Positions 23,969-33,100 of a stretch of DNA of 64,000 bases are shown here, one piece after another. The stretch's first letter is position 1, and each line of letters opens with the position of its first letter. The DNA lies in assembly GCF_902364365.1 (NCBI RefSeq), contig NZ_CABJDN010000004.1, forward strand, positions 266,705 to 330,704. The letters are read 5' to 3'. The notes beneath the pieces were generated by a model, which was given only the letters and a program-made list of their open reading frames with translations, was not told where the DNA came from and searched no databases. The translations under genes and the position numbers were made by a program. The stretch comes from Bacteroides intestinalis (GTDB taxonomy: Bacteria > Bacteroidota > Bacteroidia > Bacteroidales > Bacteroidaceae).

Positions 23969-26698
23969 TTAGAACTTGTATGTATAGGTGACAGACGGAA
24001 TGATCGGTAGCAAAGTTATTTTTTTTATGAATAGCTTTGATGTATTATAACCACCTGTGTATTTACCGTGTTCATCTTTATAGGCGAGGTAATCATAATC
24101 GCGCCGTTTGCCATAAACGAGTGTTGGGTTCATTGAATTATAAGCATTGTAGAGACTGATGTTCCAGGTTCGAATGCCATGTTTGGTTTTCTTGTTAAAG
24201 TTCACTCCAATGTTCAATCTATGGCTGGCAGGTAGACGGTAGTTATTACGTTTGGAGATGTAGTCAGTTTGCTCTATGCTGCCATCAGGTTTGAGAATGA
24301 CCGTTTGCTGTTCCGGTAAGGTAACTGTTCCGCCACTATTGTATATCCAGGAAGCACCAATGTCAATGCGTTCACTGAATTTATGGTTTAGGCAGAGGCT
24401 AATACTGTGCCGGCGGTCGTATTTATAAGGAAAACGCTCACCATCGTTGATACTGCCGTTTTTGAATTGGCGATCTGCTTTAGCCAGAGTATATGCCAAC
24501 CAGCCGGTGGTTTTACCTATGGTCTTTTGCGCCATGAATTCTATACCCATTGAACGCCCTTGGCCCATTTCCACCTTTTTTTCCCAATTGGTTGAACTAC
24601 CAAAGAAAGAAACCCCATTCTGGTATTCCAGTACGTTTCGCATCTGTTTATAATATCCTTCAATGGAGAACTCCCAACCCCGGATTCCGGTATAATATCC
24701 GCCTAAAGAGTATTGATTGGCACGCATAGGACGTATGTTTTTGGTAATAGGTACCCATAAATCTGTAGGCATGGCGAGTGGAGTGGAGGAGAGTTGGTGC
24801 ACATATTGAGCCATCTGAGAGAAAGATGCCTTTACTGAGAAATCATGATCGAATCGATAATGAACGGAAAGTCGCGGTTGTATAGAGAAATAATTCTTCC
24901 CCTGTGTATTGAACAGAGAAATGTGTACTCCTGCATTCAAGCTGGTGCGGCTACCTATATCAAAATTATCTTCTGCATAAACGGAAGCCTCATGTCCATG
25001 CAGGTAACTGTTCGAAATACTATTATACAAGGTATCTTGTTCAGTTACACCATTCTCCTCTTCTTTCATTTTCGAAGTATTGGTTTCAGGACGGAAAGTA
25101 TGGTATAGGTATTCTACACCAAACTTAATGTGGTGTGAAGGAATAGGTGTATAGTCGAAGTCAGTCCGGAAACTCCAATCGCGGATTCCTGAACGATACT
25201 CAGAATCGTATTGATAGAAGTAGGACCGTGATGAAGAGTAGATATTTTCTTCTTTTGCTCTGCCTTTTAAGATCATACGATAACTGTTGAAGGCTACGGT
25301 TGTATTGCTAAACAGTTTGTTGGTAAATACGTAATTCCAGCGTCCTGCAACGATTGTATTTCCCCAGTTCAGTCCATTTTTGCTTTCATAATAATCGCTA
25401 GTACCGTAACTCTCTTTGAAATTGAAGTGATAGTGATCCTTCCCATGATAAAAACTCAGGAAAAGCCGACTGCGATCGTTAAACTTATGATTTACTTTGG
25501 CATTGAGGTCATAGAAGTAATAATTGAATTCATCACCGTCACTGCTGAAAGCTTTTCCCATAAAAGCTGTGTGCGTGGTACGTCCACTAATCGAAAAAGA
25601 AGTGCGATCTTTGATAATAGGTCCTTCCAAATGTATTTTATCAGTGAGTGTACCTATGCTCAGTGCACCATGATAACGTTTCATATCCCCGTCGTTGGTA
25701 CGCACATCTACAATAGACGAAAGACGTCCGCCATAGCGTGCCGGAAAAGAACTCTTGAACAGTGTAACCTTTTTCACAGCTTCGGGTGTGAAGATAGAGA
25801 AGACACCCAATAGGTGGTCAGCATTATATATAGGAATACCGTCCAGCAATATCAAGTTCTGATCCGGTCCTCCACCACGTACATATAAACCGGAGAAGCC
25901 TTCGGTTCCTGCCTGTACACCTGGCATTAGCTGGATGGTTTTCAATATATCAGCCTCCCCCAGTACAGCGGGTGTATGTTGTATTTGTGCCATGGGAATC
26001 TCATGTGCACCCATGGCGGTGGCTTGGATACCAGCTTCCTTTTTATCCGAAAGTATGATCACTTCCGCCAGTTCGTTATTAGTGTTCAGGCGAATATTGA
26101 GCACGGTGTCTTGGTTTAGCGGGAACGAACTGTGCTGTGTTTCGTACCCTAAATACGAAAAACTTAATTCTGCATCTCCCTCAGGTAAGGTGAGGGTATA
26201 GAAACCGAAAGGATTGGTGGCAGTGCCCACACGCTGACGACTATCGAGAACATTGGCACCAATCAGCGTCTCGGAAGACGCTCCGTCCGTCACGTATCCG
26301 CTGATCGTGAACCGTCGGCTTACGGTTTTCTGCGGCATGGGCCGCTTATGTAGCAAAATATGTTTTCCTGATATTTCGAAGCCTATAGGCTGCATTTCAA
26401 AAGCCTTCCGCAGGATTTCATTGATAGTGAGATCGCGGACAGCCAATGTGATACGGCTATTCAAGCGTACTTCTTCTCCATAGATGAAGCTGTAACCGGT
26501 TTTTTGTTCCATTTGTTTCACAAACTCTTCCAACGTAGCATTTTGTAGTTTAATACTAAAACGCGTTTGTGAAGGGTTGGCCTGTAAAACACAAGTGGCA
26601 AGTACGAGTGTACTTTGTAGAGTACAGGTCGAGAGGAGAACCGCTCCCACCAGGAATAATTTCCTGATGGTGCGGGGTGAGCAGATAGAGGATTTCAT
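23969..26698 (-). CDS. TonB-dependent receptor with STN signalling domain
   Basis: The 909-aa protein has a signal region, then an STN (secretin/TonB N-terminal) domain at about 45-112 (FSIKLQNATLEEFVKQMEQK ... LTINEILRKAF). A carboxypeptidase-regulatory-like domain follows (FTISGYVTDGASSETLIGAN ... FSYLGYETQ), then the plug (GVQAGTEGFSGLYVRGGGPD, LLDGIPIYN) and a 22-strand-type barrel ending in TYTYKF. STN domains pass the ligand signal to a FecR-type anti-sigma factor, and FecR is encoded 1 bp upstream. The substrate is unknown. There is no SusD, and DUF4249 takes the accessory-lipoprotein place. Confidence 0.9.
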   Translation of the reverse strand: MKSSICSPRTIRKLFLVGAVLLSTCTLQSTLVLATCVLQANPSQTRFSIKLQNATLEEFVKQMEQKTGYSFIYGEEVRLNSRITLAVRDLTINEILRKAFEMQPIGFEISGKHILLHKRPMPQKTVSRRFTISGYVTDGASSETLIGANVLDSRQRVGTATNPFGFYTLTLPEGDAELSFSYLGYETQHSSFPLNQDTVLNIRLNTNNELAEVIILSDKKEAGIQATAMGAHEIPMAQIQHTPAVLGEADILKTIQLMPGVQAGTEGFSGLYVRGGGPDQNLILLDGIPIYNADHLLGVFSIFTPEAVKKVTLFKSSFPARYGGRLSSIVDVRTNDGDMKRYHGALSIGTLTDKIHLEGPIIKDRTSFSISGRTTHTAFMGKAFSSDGDEFNYYFYDLNAKVNHKFNDRSRLFLSFYHGKDHYHFNFKESYGTSDYYESKNGLNWGNTIVAGRWNYVFTNKLFSNTTVAFNSYRMILKGRAKEENIYSSSRSYFYQYDSEYRSGIRDWSFRTDFDYTPIPSHHIKFGVEYLYHTFRPETNTSKMKEEENGVTEQDTLYNSISNSYLHGHEASVYAEDNFDIGSRTSLNAGVHISLFNTQGKNYFSIQPRLSVHYRFDHDFSVKASFSQMAQYVHQLSSTPLAMPTDLWVPITKNIRPMRANQYSLGGYYTGIRGWEFSIEGYYKQMRNVLEYQNGVSFFGSSTNWEKKVEMGQGRSMGIEFMAQKTIGKTTGWLAYTLAKADRQFKNGSINDGERFPYKYDRRHSISLCLNHKFSERIDIGASWIYNSGGTVTLPEQQTVILKPDGSIEQTDYISKRNNYRLPASHRLNIGVNFNKKTKHGIRTWNISLYNAYNSMNPTLVYGKRRDYDYLAYKDEHGKYTGGYNTSKLFIKKITLLPIIPSVTYTYKF

Positions 26699-26699
26699 T

Positions 26700-27581
26700 C
26701 TAGTTTAATTTTTGTGTGATCGTTATAGTGTCATTCGTTTTTGTGTATCCAAACTTTTGGTTGCGACAAAGCAAAGAAAGGATTTCTTCCAATGTTTCAC
26801 CATCGGAAAAAGTAGCCGTCATGTGGTAGTTCTGCAAATCAGCATCTTCTATACGAATGTCCGTATGAAAAGCATTGGAAAGTTGCCGGACAATTTCTTG
26901 CAGAGGAATACTTTTAAAAAGCAGTGTTCCGTTTCTCCAGACGATCTCTTCCGATGCATCCTTTTCGGAATGTAAAGTTAAGCTCTTTTTATCCTTATTG
27001 TAAATGGCACTTTCGTTAGGTGAGAGCACCAGGCGTTCTTCTTCTTTACCGATGAGGCTGACAGCAACAGAACCTTCCAGTAACGTTGTTTTAACTTGCG
27101 CATCTTCGGGATAGGCTTCGATATTGAAATGAGTACCCAAAACTTGTACTATAACCGCTTCGGCTTCCACCTTGAAAGGGTGTGCCGCATCCTTACTGAC
27201 TTCGAAGTAAGCTTCACCCTGCAACTGTACTTTCCGGTCTTTTCCTCTGAACCGTTCGGGGTAAGTCAGAGTAGAGTAGCGGTTCAGTACAATTTCTGTT
27301 TGGTCGGGTAGCGTTATACTACGTGTTTCTGCCAGTGTGGATACGGTTTGCAATGGTACCGGGGCGAACATATAGTATGCCCACCATCCCAGTACGCAAA
27401 GCACGGCAACGGCTGCTGCACTCGCCATAGTGCGCAATGAAAGAATGCGGCGTTGCAGACGTGGTAACCGTTTTTCAAGAAGTATCCAACTGTTAGCTTT
27501 GGAAAATTTTCCTCTCGGCGAACGGGTGGAGGCTACGAGTTTATTGAGTATTTTTTCAAAATCTTGTTCCATGTTCTTCAT
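26700..27581 (-). CDS. FecR-family anti-sigma factor
   Basis: The 293-aa protein has a cytoplasmic N-terminus, one membrane helix near 50-72 (MASAAAVAVLCVLGWWAYYM), the periplasmic FecR domain (SITLPDQTEIVLNRYSTLTY ... LQGEAYFEVSKDAAHPF ... VQVLGTHFNIEAY) and a C-terminal DUF4974 domain (FKSIPLQEIVRQLSNAF ... MTATFSDGETLEEILSLL). It should connect the STN receptor to an ECF sigma factor, but no sigma gene precedes it; the gene upstream is a small lipoprotein. It may act on a distant sigma factor. The start could also be the ATG at codon 4. Confidence 0.9.
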   Translation of the reverse strand: MKNMEQDFEKILNKLVASTRSPRGKFSKANSWILLEKRLPRLQRRILSLRTMASAAAVAVLCVLGWWAYYMFAPVPLQTVSTLAETRSITLPDQTEIVLNRYSTLTYPERFRGKDRKVQLQGEAYFEVSKDAAHPFKVEAEAVIVQVLGTHFNIEAYPEDAQVKTTLLEGSVAVSLIGKEEERLVLSPNESAIYNKDKKSLTLHSEKDASEEIVWRNGTLLFKSIPLQEIVRQLSNAFHTDIRIEDADLQNYHMTATFSDGETLEEILSLLCRNQKFGYTKTNDTITITQKLN

Positions 27582-27705
27582 CTTTCTTTTCTATAAAGAC
27601 AGGTGAAATGAAAAAACTCCCTACGCTAAATCCTTTTTAAATTGAGAAATTGCATCTTTTGCTGATTCATTCTCGTTATTTATTATAGTGAAAGTCAGGT
27701 TCAGG

Positions 27706-28125
27706 TTATTGGGGTTCCAGGTAGACCGTGATTTGTGTTCTTTTTGCTTCCTTGTCCTGCGGGATACAGACTATACGAAACTCTGCCTTATTTTTTATTT
27801 TCTTCGGATAGATCTTCACACGCAGATTGGCAGATTTCTTTTTTGCAGGAATAATAACCTTTTTATCCTCGATGCTGAATACGACAGTTTGTCCTGGCAT
27901 ACTTACTCCGTTGATAAGTACTTCCCGGTCTTCTTTTTTCTTCTCTGCGGCGATAATTTTAATGTCGAATTCTTCAACATCTTTACTTCTGTCAAATGAA
28001 TAATTCTTGGTAGTCTTGTCAAAGCCTACATACTCTTCGGGATAATTGGAATTGTTCTCACTGCATGCAGCAAGGATGAAGAGAATAGCTGCAGCTCCCG
28101 CCATTTTTTTACAAAGTTGTTTCAT
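27706..28125 (-). CDS. Small lipoprotein of unknown function
   Basis: The 139-aa protein begins MKQLCKKMAGAAAILFILAAC, a lipoprotein signal. The mature part is one beta-rich domain with GFDKTTKNYSFDRS, EEFDIKIIAAEKKKEDREVL and a lysine-rich strand region, ending ITVYLEP. It resembles small surface lipoproteins of the DUF4843/Calx-beta type in style, but I cannot confirm this. A 124-bp gap separates it from FecR, so it may be a separate unit or the first gene of that operon. Confidence 0.6.
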   Translation of the reverse strand: MKQLCKKMAGAAAILFILAACSENNSNYPEEYVGFDKTTKNYSFDRSKDVEEFDIKIIAAEKKKEDREVLINGVSMPGQTVVFSIEDKKVIIPAKKKSANLRVKIYPKKIKNKAEFRIVCIPQDKEAKRTQITVYLEPQ

Positions 28126-28315
28126 ACTGTTTTAATTTAGTTTAGTTTATAGTTCATAATTAAAGACAGGGGCGGAAAAAGAACTCCCTATAGGAATAAA
28201 ACTAAAATGTGTTAATGTGTGGAAGAGGGGGGATATATGATTATGGCTCTTGTTGGATATGTGTATTCTTCGCATTAAGGATTAAGATAGTAACTTTTCT
28301 TTTAGTAAATACTAA

Positions 28316-28361
28316 TTCGTCCCCCTATGGAGAACCTTTCGTCCCCTTATAAGGGGACGAA
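28316..28361. repeat. 24-bp perfect palindrome with degenerate tandem copy
   Basis: 28338-28361 is a perfect palindrome with half-site TTCGTCCCCTTA. Immediately before it, 28316-28334 carries a degenerate copy (TTCGTCCCCCTATGGAGAA). They lie between the lipoprotein gene (starts 28125, minus) and the end of GH28 (28402, minus). The position suits a GH28 terminator, though without a T run on the minus strand, or an operator. The remaining gap sequence 28126-28315 shows no gene or consensus promoter. Confidence 0.6.
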
Positions 28362-28401
28362 TTAATATTTGCAGCTACGTTATTAAATAGTAGTACTTAA
28401 C

Positions 28402-29895
28402 TTAACTATTGTTTTGCTGTACATACTCTATCTTAATATTGTCTTGCGCATTTTCCTCTAACAACATAGAATGGGGAGTCGGAACTTCAAGTTTCACTCC
28501 TGTTGCGTTGAAATTTTGTGTAAAACGTATTGTGCCGGCCTTTTGAACTTGTGCTTCAATGGCATGCAAATAGAAATTCTCCAGGCGCAAAGAATCATTT
28601 ATACCGGAGGCAGAGATGAACTCTTGAACATTGGTTGCTTTAACCTGAGATAAATATATGTTCCGGAAGTGAGGGAAGCCTTTCTCGGGAGGAGTTACGG
28701 GTGTAAGCATAACCTTCCAATGCTCAGGAATCTCTTTGTTTTTATAAATTTCAGGCAGTGTGCTATAACTGTATTTTGGATTCCAATTAGGATCGGCACC
28801 GAAAATCCGGCGGACATTCTCGGCTTCTACTTGTGTTACATAGATATTTTCTATAGTTCCACCGCGCGTCATAGCACTTTTGAGCAATAGTACTACTGAG
28901 GTGCCGATAGCCTTGAGATCATAAGCCAGTACATTTCGTATGCCGCCGGAAGTTTCGCTCCCACAGGTTATAAGCCCTGCTCCTCTATGAGCTGTACAAT
29001 TACGTATTAGTACATTTTCCGTAGGGCGGTTTATACGCAGTCCATCGGCATCTCTGCCTGCTTTAAGGCAGATAATGTCATCGTTGCAGTCTATTATGCA
29101 GTTCTCTATCAGAATATTGGTGGAGGAATCAATATCGATGCCGTCTGTGCTAGGACCATGTCCACCGATATTATTGTTAATATTTAAACCATTTACGGTG
29201 CAATGATCGGAATAAAGAATCTGGCATCCCCAGAAACCGGTACGCATGAGTGTGAAATTACTTAATGTAATGTCCGAACTGCGTTCAACAAGAATCCCCC
29301 GAACACGTTTGCAGTCATAATCCACAATCCAACGTAATCCTTTGGCTTCATATTCTTTCCGCATAGTCCAATATTTATCCCAGAATACTTTTCCCCGGCA
29401 ATCCACCGTTCCATCTCCACTAACAGAGGCATTCTTTTCTCCGATAATATTTATCACGGCTGCTGGCCAATCCATTTCAATCCCTGCAATGCGCGAACGG
29501 AATTCTGGATAAGATAGCATGTTGGTGTCGGCAATCAGTGTCACTCCTTTATCCAGTTGCAGGTTTACCCTGCTTTTTATAAATAGTGCCCCTGTCTGAT
29601 AATATCCTGGCTGAAAAGTGACAGTTCCTCCGCCGGAGAGAGCGCAACTGTCTATTGCCTTTTGAATGGCATCCGTGCTAAGGACCGTGCTGTCAGCTAT
29701 TGCACCAAAGGTATTGGCAGATACAATAATCGTACTATCCGGTAATTGTCGGCTACCTATATTCTCAGTCCACGAGAAATCGGGTTTGTGGGCTATTTCT
29801 CCCCACTCAAATTTATTTTTATTCTGTCGTGATTGTGCACACGAAAGAAAGAATACTCCTGTCAGAAGTAGTACGAAGGCATGTTTTCTTCTCAT
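28402..29895 (-). CDS. GH28 polygalacturonase-family glycoside hydrolase
   Basis: The 497-aa lipoprotein (MRRKHAFVLLLTGVFFLSC) has the right-handed beta-helix repeats of GH28. It opens with the pectate-lyase-3-like FGAIADSTVLSTDAIQKAI and GGGTVTFQPGYY. Catalytic motifs are recognisable: STDGIDID (D251, D254; NTD in the family), NDD (D272-D273), an AHRGAG (302-307) that stands where GHG is usual, and LLKS where RIK is usual. GH28 enzymes hydrolyse alpha-galacturonosidic bonds of pectin (polygalacturonan, rhamnogalacturonan or side chains); the divergent GHG/RIK motifs suggest an exo or non-homogalacturonan specificity. It is divergent from the hybrid regulator. Confidence 0.9.
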   Translation of the reverse strand: MRRKHAFVLLLTGVFFLSCAQSRQNKNKFEWGEIAHKPDFSWTENIGSRQLPDSTIIVSANTFGAIADSTVLSTDAIQKAIDSCALSGGGTVTFQPGYYQTGALFIKSRVNLQLDKGVTLIADTNMLSYPEFRSRIAGIEMDWPAAVINIIGEKNASVSGDGTVDCRGKVFWDKYWTMRKEYEAKGLRWIVDYDCKRVRGILVERSSDITLSNFTLMRTGFWGCQILYSDHCTVNGLNINNNIGGHGPSTDGIDIDSSTNILIENCIIDCNDDIICLKAGRDADGLRINRPTENVLIRNCTAHRGAGLITCGSETSGGIRNVLAYDLKAIGTSVVLLLKSAMTRGGTIENIYVTQVEAENVRRIFGADPNWNPKYSYSTLPEIYKNKEIPEHWKVMLTPVTPPEKGFPHFRNIYLSQVKATNVQEFISASGINDSLRLENFYLHAIEAQVQKAGTIRFTQNFNATGVKLEVPTPHSMLLEENAQDNIKIEYVQQNNS

Positions 29896-29955
29896 AATTA
29901 GAATATTGATGTTTTAATTTTCATATTGGTTTCTCTATTCTGATAAATTCCGTTG

Positions 29956-30009
29956 CTAAAGTAGGGCGATTTTTTGATTGCTAAATAGATATGTGTACAA
30001 AGGCATGTA
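29956..30009 (-). promoter_or_regulatory. GH28 promoter with putative regulator operator
   Basis: On the minus strand TACTTTAG (29956-29963) is a one-mismatch -7 box for GH28. Upstream, 29994-30009 reads TGTACA-AAGG-CATGTA. The same TGTACA-N4-CATGTA site occurs upstream of the first SusC gene at 44433-44448, and both sites begin about 31 bp beyond their -7 box. This shared geometry suggests the binding site of the hybrid two-component regulator encoded next door. The whole GH28/regulator gap (29896-30178) contains this site and the regulator's -7 box. Confidence 0.5.
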
Positions 30010-30110
30010 ATATTGTCTTTATAATAAGTGATTATAGGTGGATTTAATGGAGAATGTACATATTTACATGAATGTACTAATAAGTCCAGCCTGTTTTACT
30101 TTGATTTTTC

Positions 30111-30118
30111 TATATTTG
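30111..30118 (+). promoter_or_regulatory. -7 box of the first hybrid regulator
   Basis: TATATTTG fully matches TAnnTTTG; no good TTTG lies 19 bp upstream. Transcription would start near 30125, so the in-frame ATG at 30038 is too early and the start at 30179 is preferred. Confidence 0.5.
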
Positions 30119-30178
30119 CATACGGATATACAATTAATCTTATGGCTAAAATATTGTGACAAATATAAAATTATTTCT

Positions 30179-33100
30179 ATGAAACACAAGATATTATTAC
30201 TTTCTGTTCTATTGGTAACTTTGCTATCAGATGTTTATGGTAACATAGAACTTCATGCCAAGCACATGAGGACAAGTGACGGGCTTCCCAGTAATTCCAT
30301 CCGCTATATGTATCAAGATAGTAAGGGGTTTCTATGGTTGGGAACTCTGAATGGACTAAGTCGCTACGATGGTAATTCTTTCCTTACTTTTCAGCCGGAG
30401 ACCAATAGTCATGGGAAAATATCATTGGCAGATAATCATATCAATTGGTTGCAGGAAGATAAGAATGGTTTTTTGTGGATAGGAACAATGCCGGAAATGT
30501 TTAGCTGTTATGATTTACAGCAAGCACGTTTTGTTGACTTTACAGGCGGTAAAGGATTGGAACGGAACTATTCGATTATATTGACTGCTTCCAACGGGGA
30601 TGTCTGGTTGGGACATAAGAAGAACGGTGTTTTGCAAGTGATACCACAAGGCGACCGGACGATGCACTCTGTGGAATATAAAGCTGAGAATGGAAATTCA
30701 CCGGATAACCGAATTCGATTTATCAATGAAGATGCATCCGGCAGAATCTGGATTGGCACTGCGCGTGGGCTTGTTTCGGTTCATAATGGTAAATTCAAGA
30801 TTGAAGATAGAGAGAACAATTTTAAGTATTCTATGGCGTATGGGCAAGACATGTACTTTATGACTATAGGAGGAGATATTTACCGTTATGAGAGTGCTTC
30901 CGGAAAGTTGGTGCTGTTAGTGAAATTCTCAAAAGAAGTTGGTAAAACATCGCCAAGCGGACATTTTCTGCTTAAGAATAAATGGGTTATTCTCACGAGT
31001 ATAGGAGTCTACGATTACGATTTTGTCACTCAAAAGCTAAGTGCTAATCCTGATTTGGATATCAAGCGCGGAGATGTGACTTGTGATAATCGTGGAAATT
31101 ATTGGGTATATAATCATACCGGAAAGGTTCATTACATTTGTGCTGAAACCGGAAAAGTTAAAGAATTCCAATTGATTCCTGAAGATAAGTTGAATTATAT
31201 TGATTATGAACGTTACCATATTGTTCATGATTCTCAAGGGATTATCTGGATATCTACCTATGGTAACGGACTTTTTGCCTATGATGTATCGGAAGATAAA
31301 TTGGAACACTTTGTGTCCAATGTTGGGGATACAAGCCCTATCGGTTCGGATTTCTTGCTCTACATAATGGAGGACAGGGCAGGAGGGATCTGGGTGAGTT
31401 CCGAGTATTCCGGTTTGTCTCGTATCTCTATTTCGAATCAAGGAATTACACATATTTATCCGGAATCACGTACACTTTTTGACCGATCGAATACCGTGAG
31501 GATGGTGGAACAAATGCAGAACGGAGAGATATGGGTGGGTACCCGAAAAGGCGGATTGTATAAATATGATACTAATGTGAAGCCTAAAGGGGATAATCAG
31601 TATTTTCAAACAAGTGTTTATACAGCTACAGAGGATAGTGAGGGGCGTATATGGATGGGTACCCGAGGTGATGGCATAAAGGTAGGGGACATGTGGTATA
31701 GGCGTAACCCGTCTGATCCTTCCACGCTGGCTTCTAATCACATTTTTACTATTTACCGGGATAAAAAGGACCGTATGTGGGTGGGGACGTTTGGTGGTGG
31801 ACTGGATTTGGCAGAGCCTACTGATGATGGAAAGTACAAATTTCATCATTTTTTTCAGCAAACGTATGGCATGCTAAGGGTAAGAGATATGATAGAAGAC
31901 GAAAACGGTATGATGTGGATGGGTACCAGTGATGGAATCTGTATCTTTCATCCGGATTCGTTGATTGCTGACCCTGAAAACTTTCATTGGTTTAATTATA
32001 CGAACGGGAAGTTCTGCAGCAATGAAATCAGGTGTTTGCATCGTGATAACGAGGGGCGTATGTGGGTAGGGACATCAGGTGCAGGTTTGAGTCTCTGTGA
32101 AGCTGTAGATGGCTATACTACCCTGAAATACGAGCACTATGGAGTTGCGGAAGGATTAGTGAATGATGTAGTTCAGAACATACTGGAAGACAGTAACGGA
32201 ATGTTGTGGATTGCTACGGAATATGGCGTGACAAAATTTAATCCCTCTAATCATTCGTTTGAGAATTACTTCTTTTCTTCTTATACATTAGGGAATGTTT
32301 ACAACGAGAACAGTGCCTGCGTATGTGAGGATGGAAGATTATTGTTCGGTACAAATTATGGATTAACACTCATTGACCCTAAGAAGATACCGAGCAATGA
32401 AACTTTTTCTCCTGTTATTTTTACGAATTTATATATCAACGGAACTCAAATGAGTCCTGAAATGATAGATTCTCCTTTAAAGCAATCTCTTGCTTATTCG
32501 GACGAAATTACTTTGGAGTATTTCCAGAACTCATTCTTGCTTGACTTTTCTACGTTAGATTATTCGGATAGCGGACAAACCAAATATATGTATTGGTTGG
32601 AAAACTATGATAAAGAGTGGAGTACTCCTTCTCCTTTGAGTTTTATGTCTTATAAGTATCTTTCTCCGGGTACCTATAAACTTCATGTGAAATCTTGTAA
32701 CGGAGCAGGGGTCTGGAATAATGACGAAACCATTTTAAAAATAGTAATTGTTCCTCCATTTTGGAAGAGTAGCTGGGCTATGTTAGGATATGTCATTCTA
32801 ATCATAGTGGTTTTGTTTTTTGCCTATCGCGTGGCTAATAATTTTAATAGTTTACGTAACCGCATCCATGTAGAGGAGCAATTGACAGAGTATAAATTAG
32901 TTTTCTTTACCAATATTTCCCATGAATTTCGTACTCCACTTACTTTGATTCAGGGGGCTTTGGAGAAAATACAAGGTTTCAGTGCTGTTCCTCGCGAGCT
33001 GGTACACCCATTGAATACGATGGAAAAAAGTACCCAGCGTATGTTGAGGCTTATCAATCAGTTGCTGGAATTCAGAAAGATGCAGAATAACAAGTTAGCA

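Noticed and set aside
30038..30178. Upstream in-frame ATG giving a longer hybrid regulator (1470 aa)
   Set aside because: The extra 47 residues span a TAnnTTTG promoter box (30111-30118) and hide a good signal peptide that begins at 30179.
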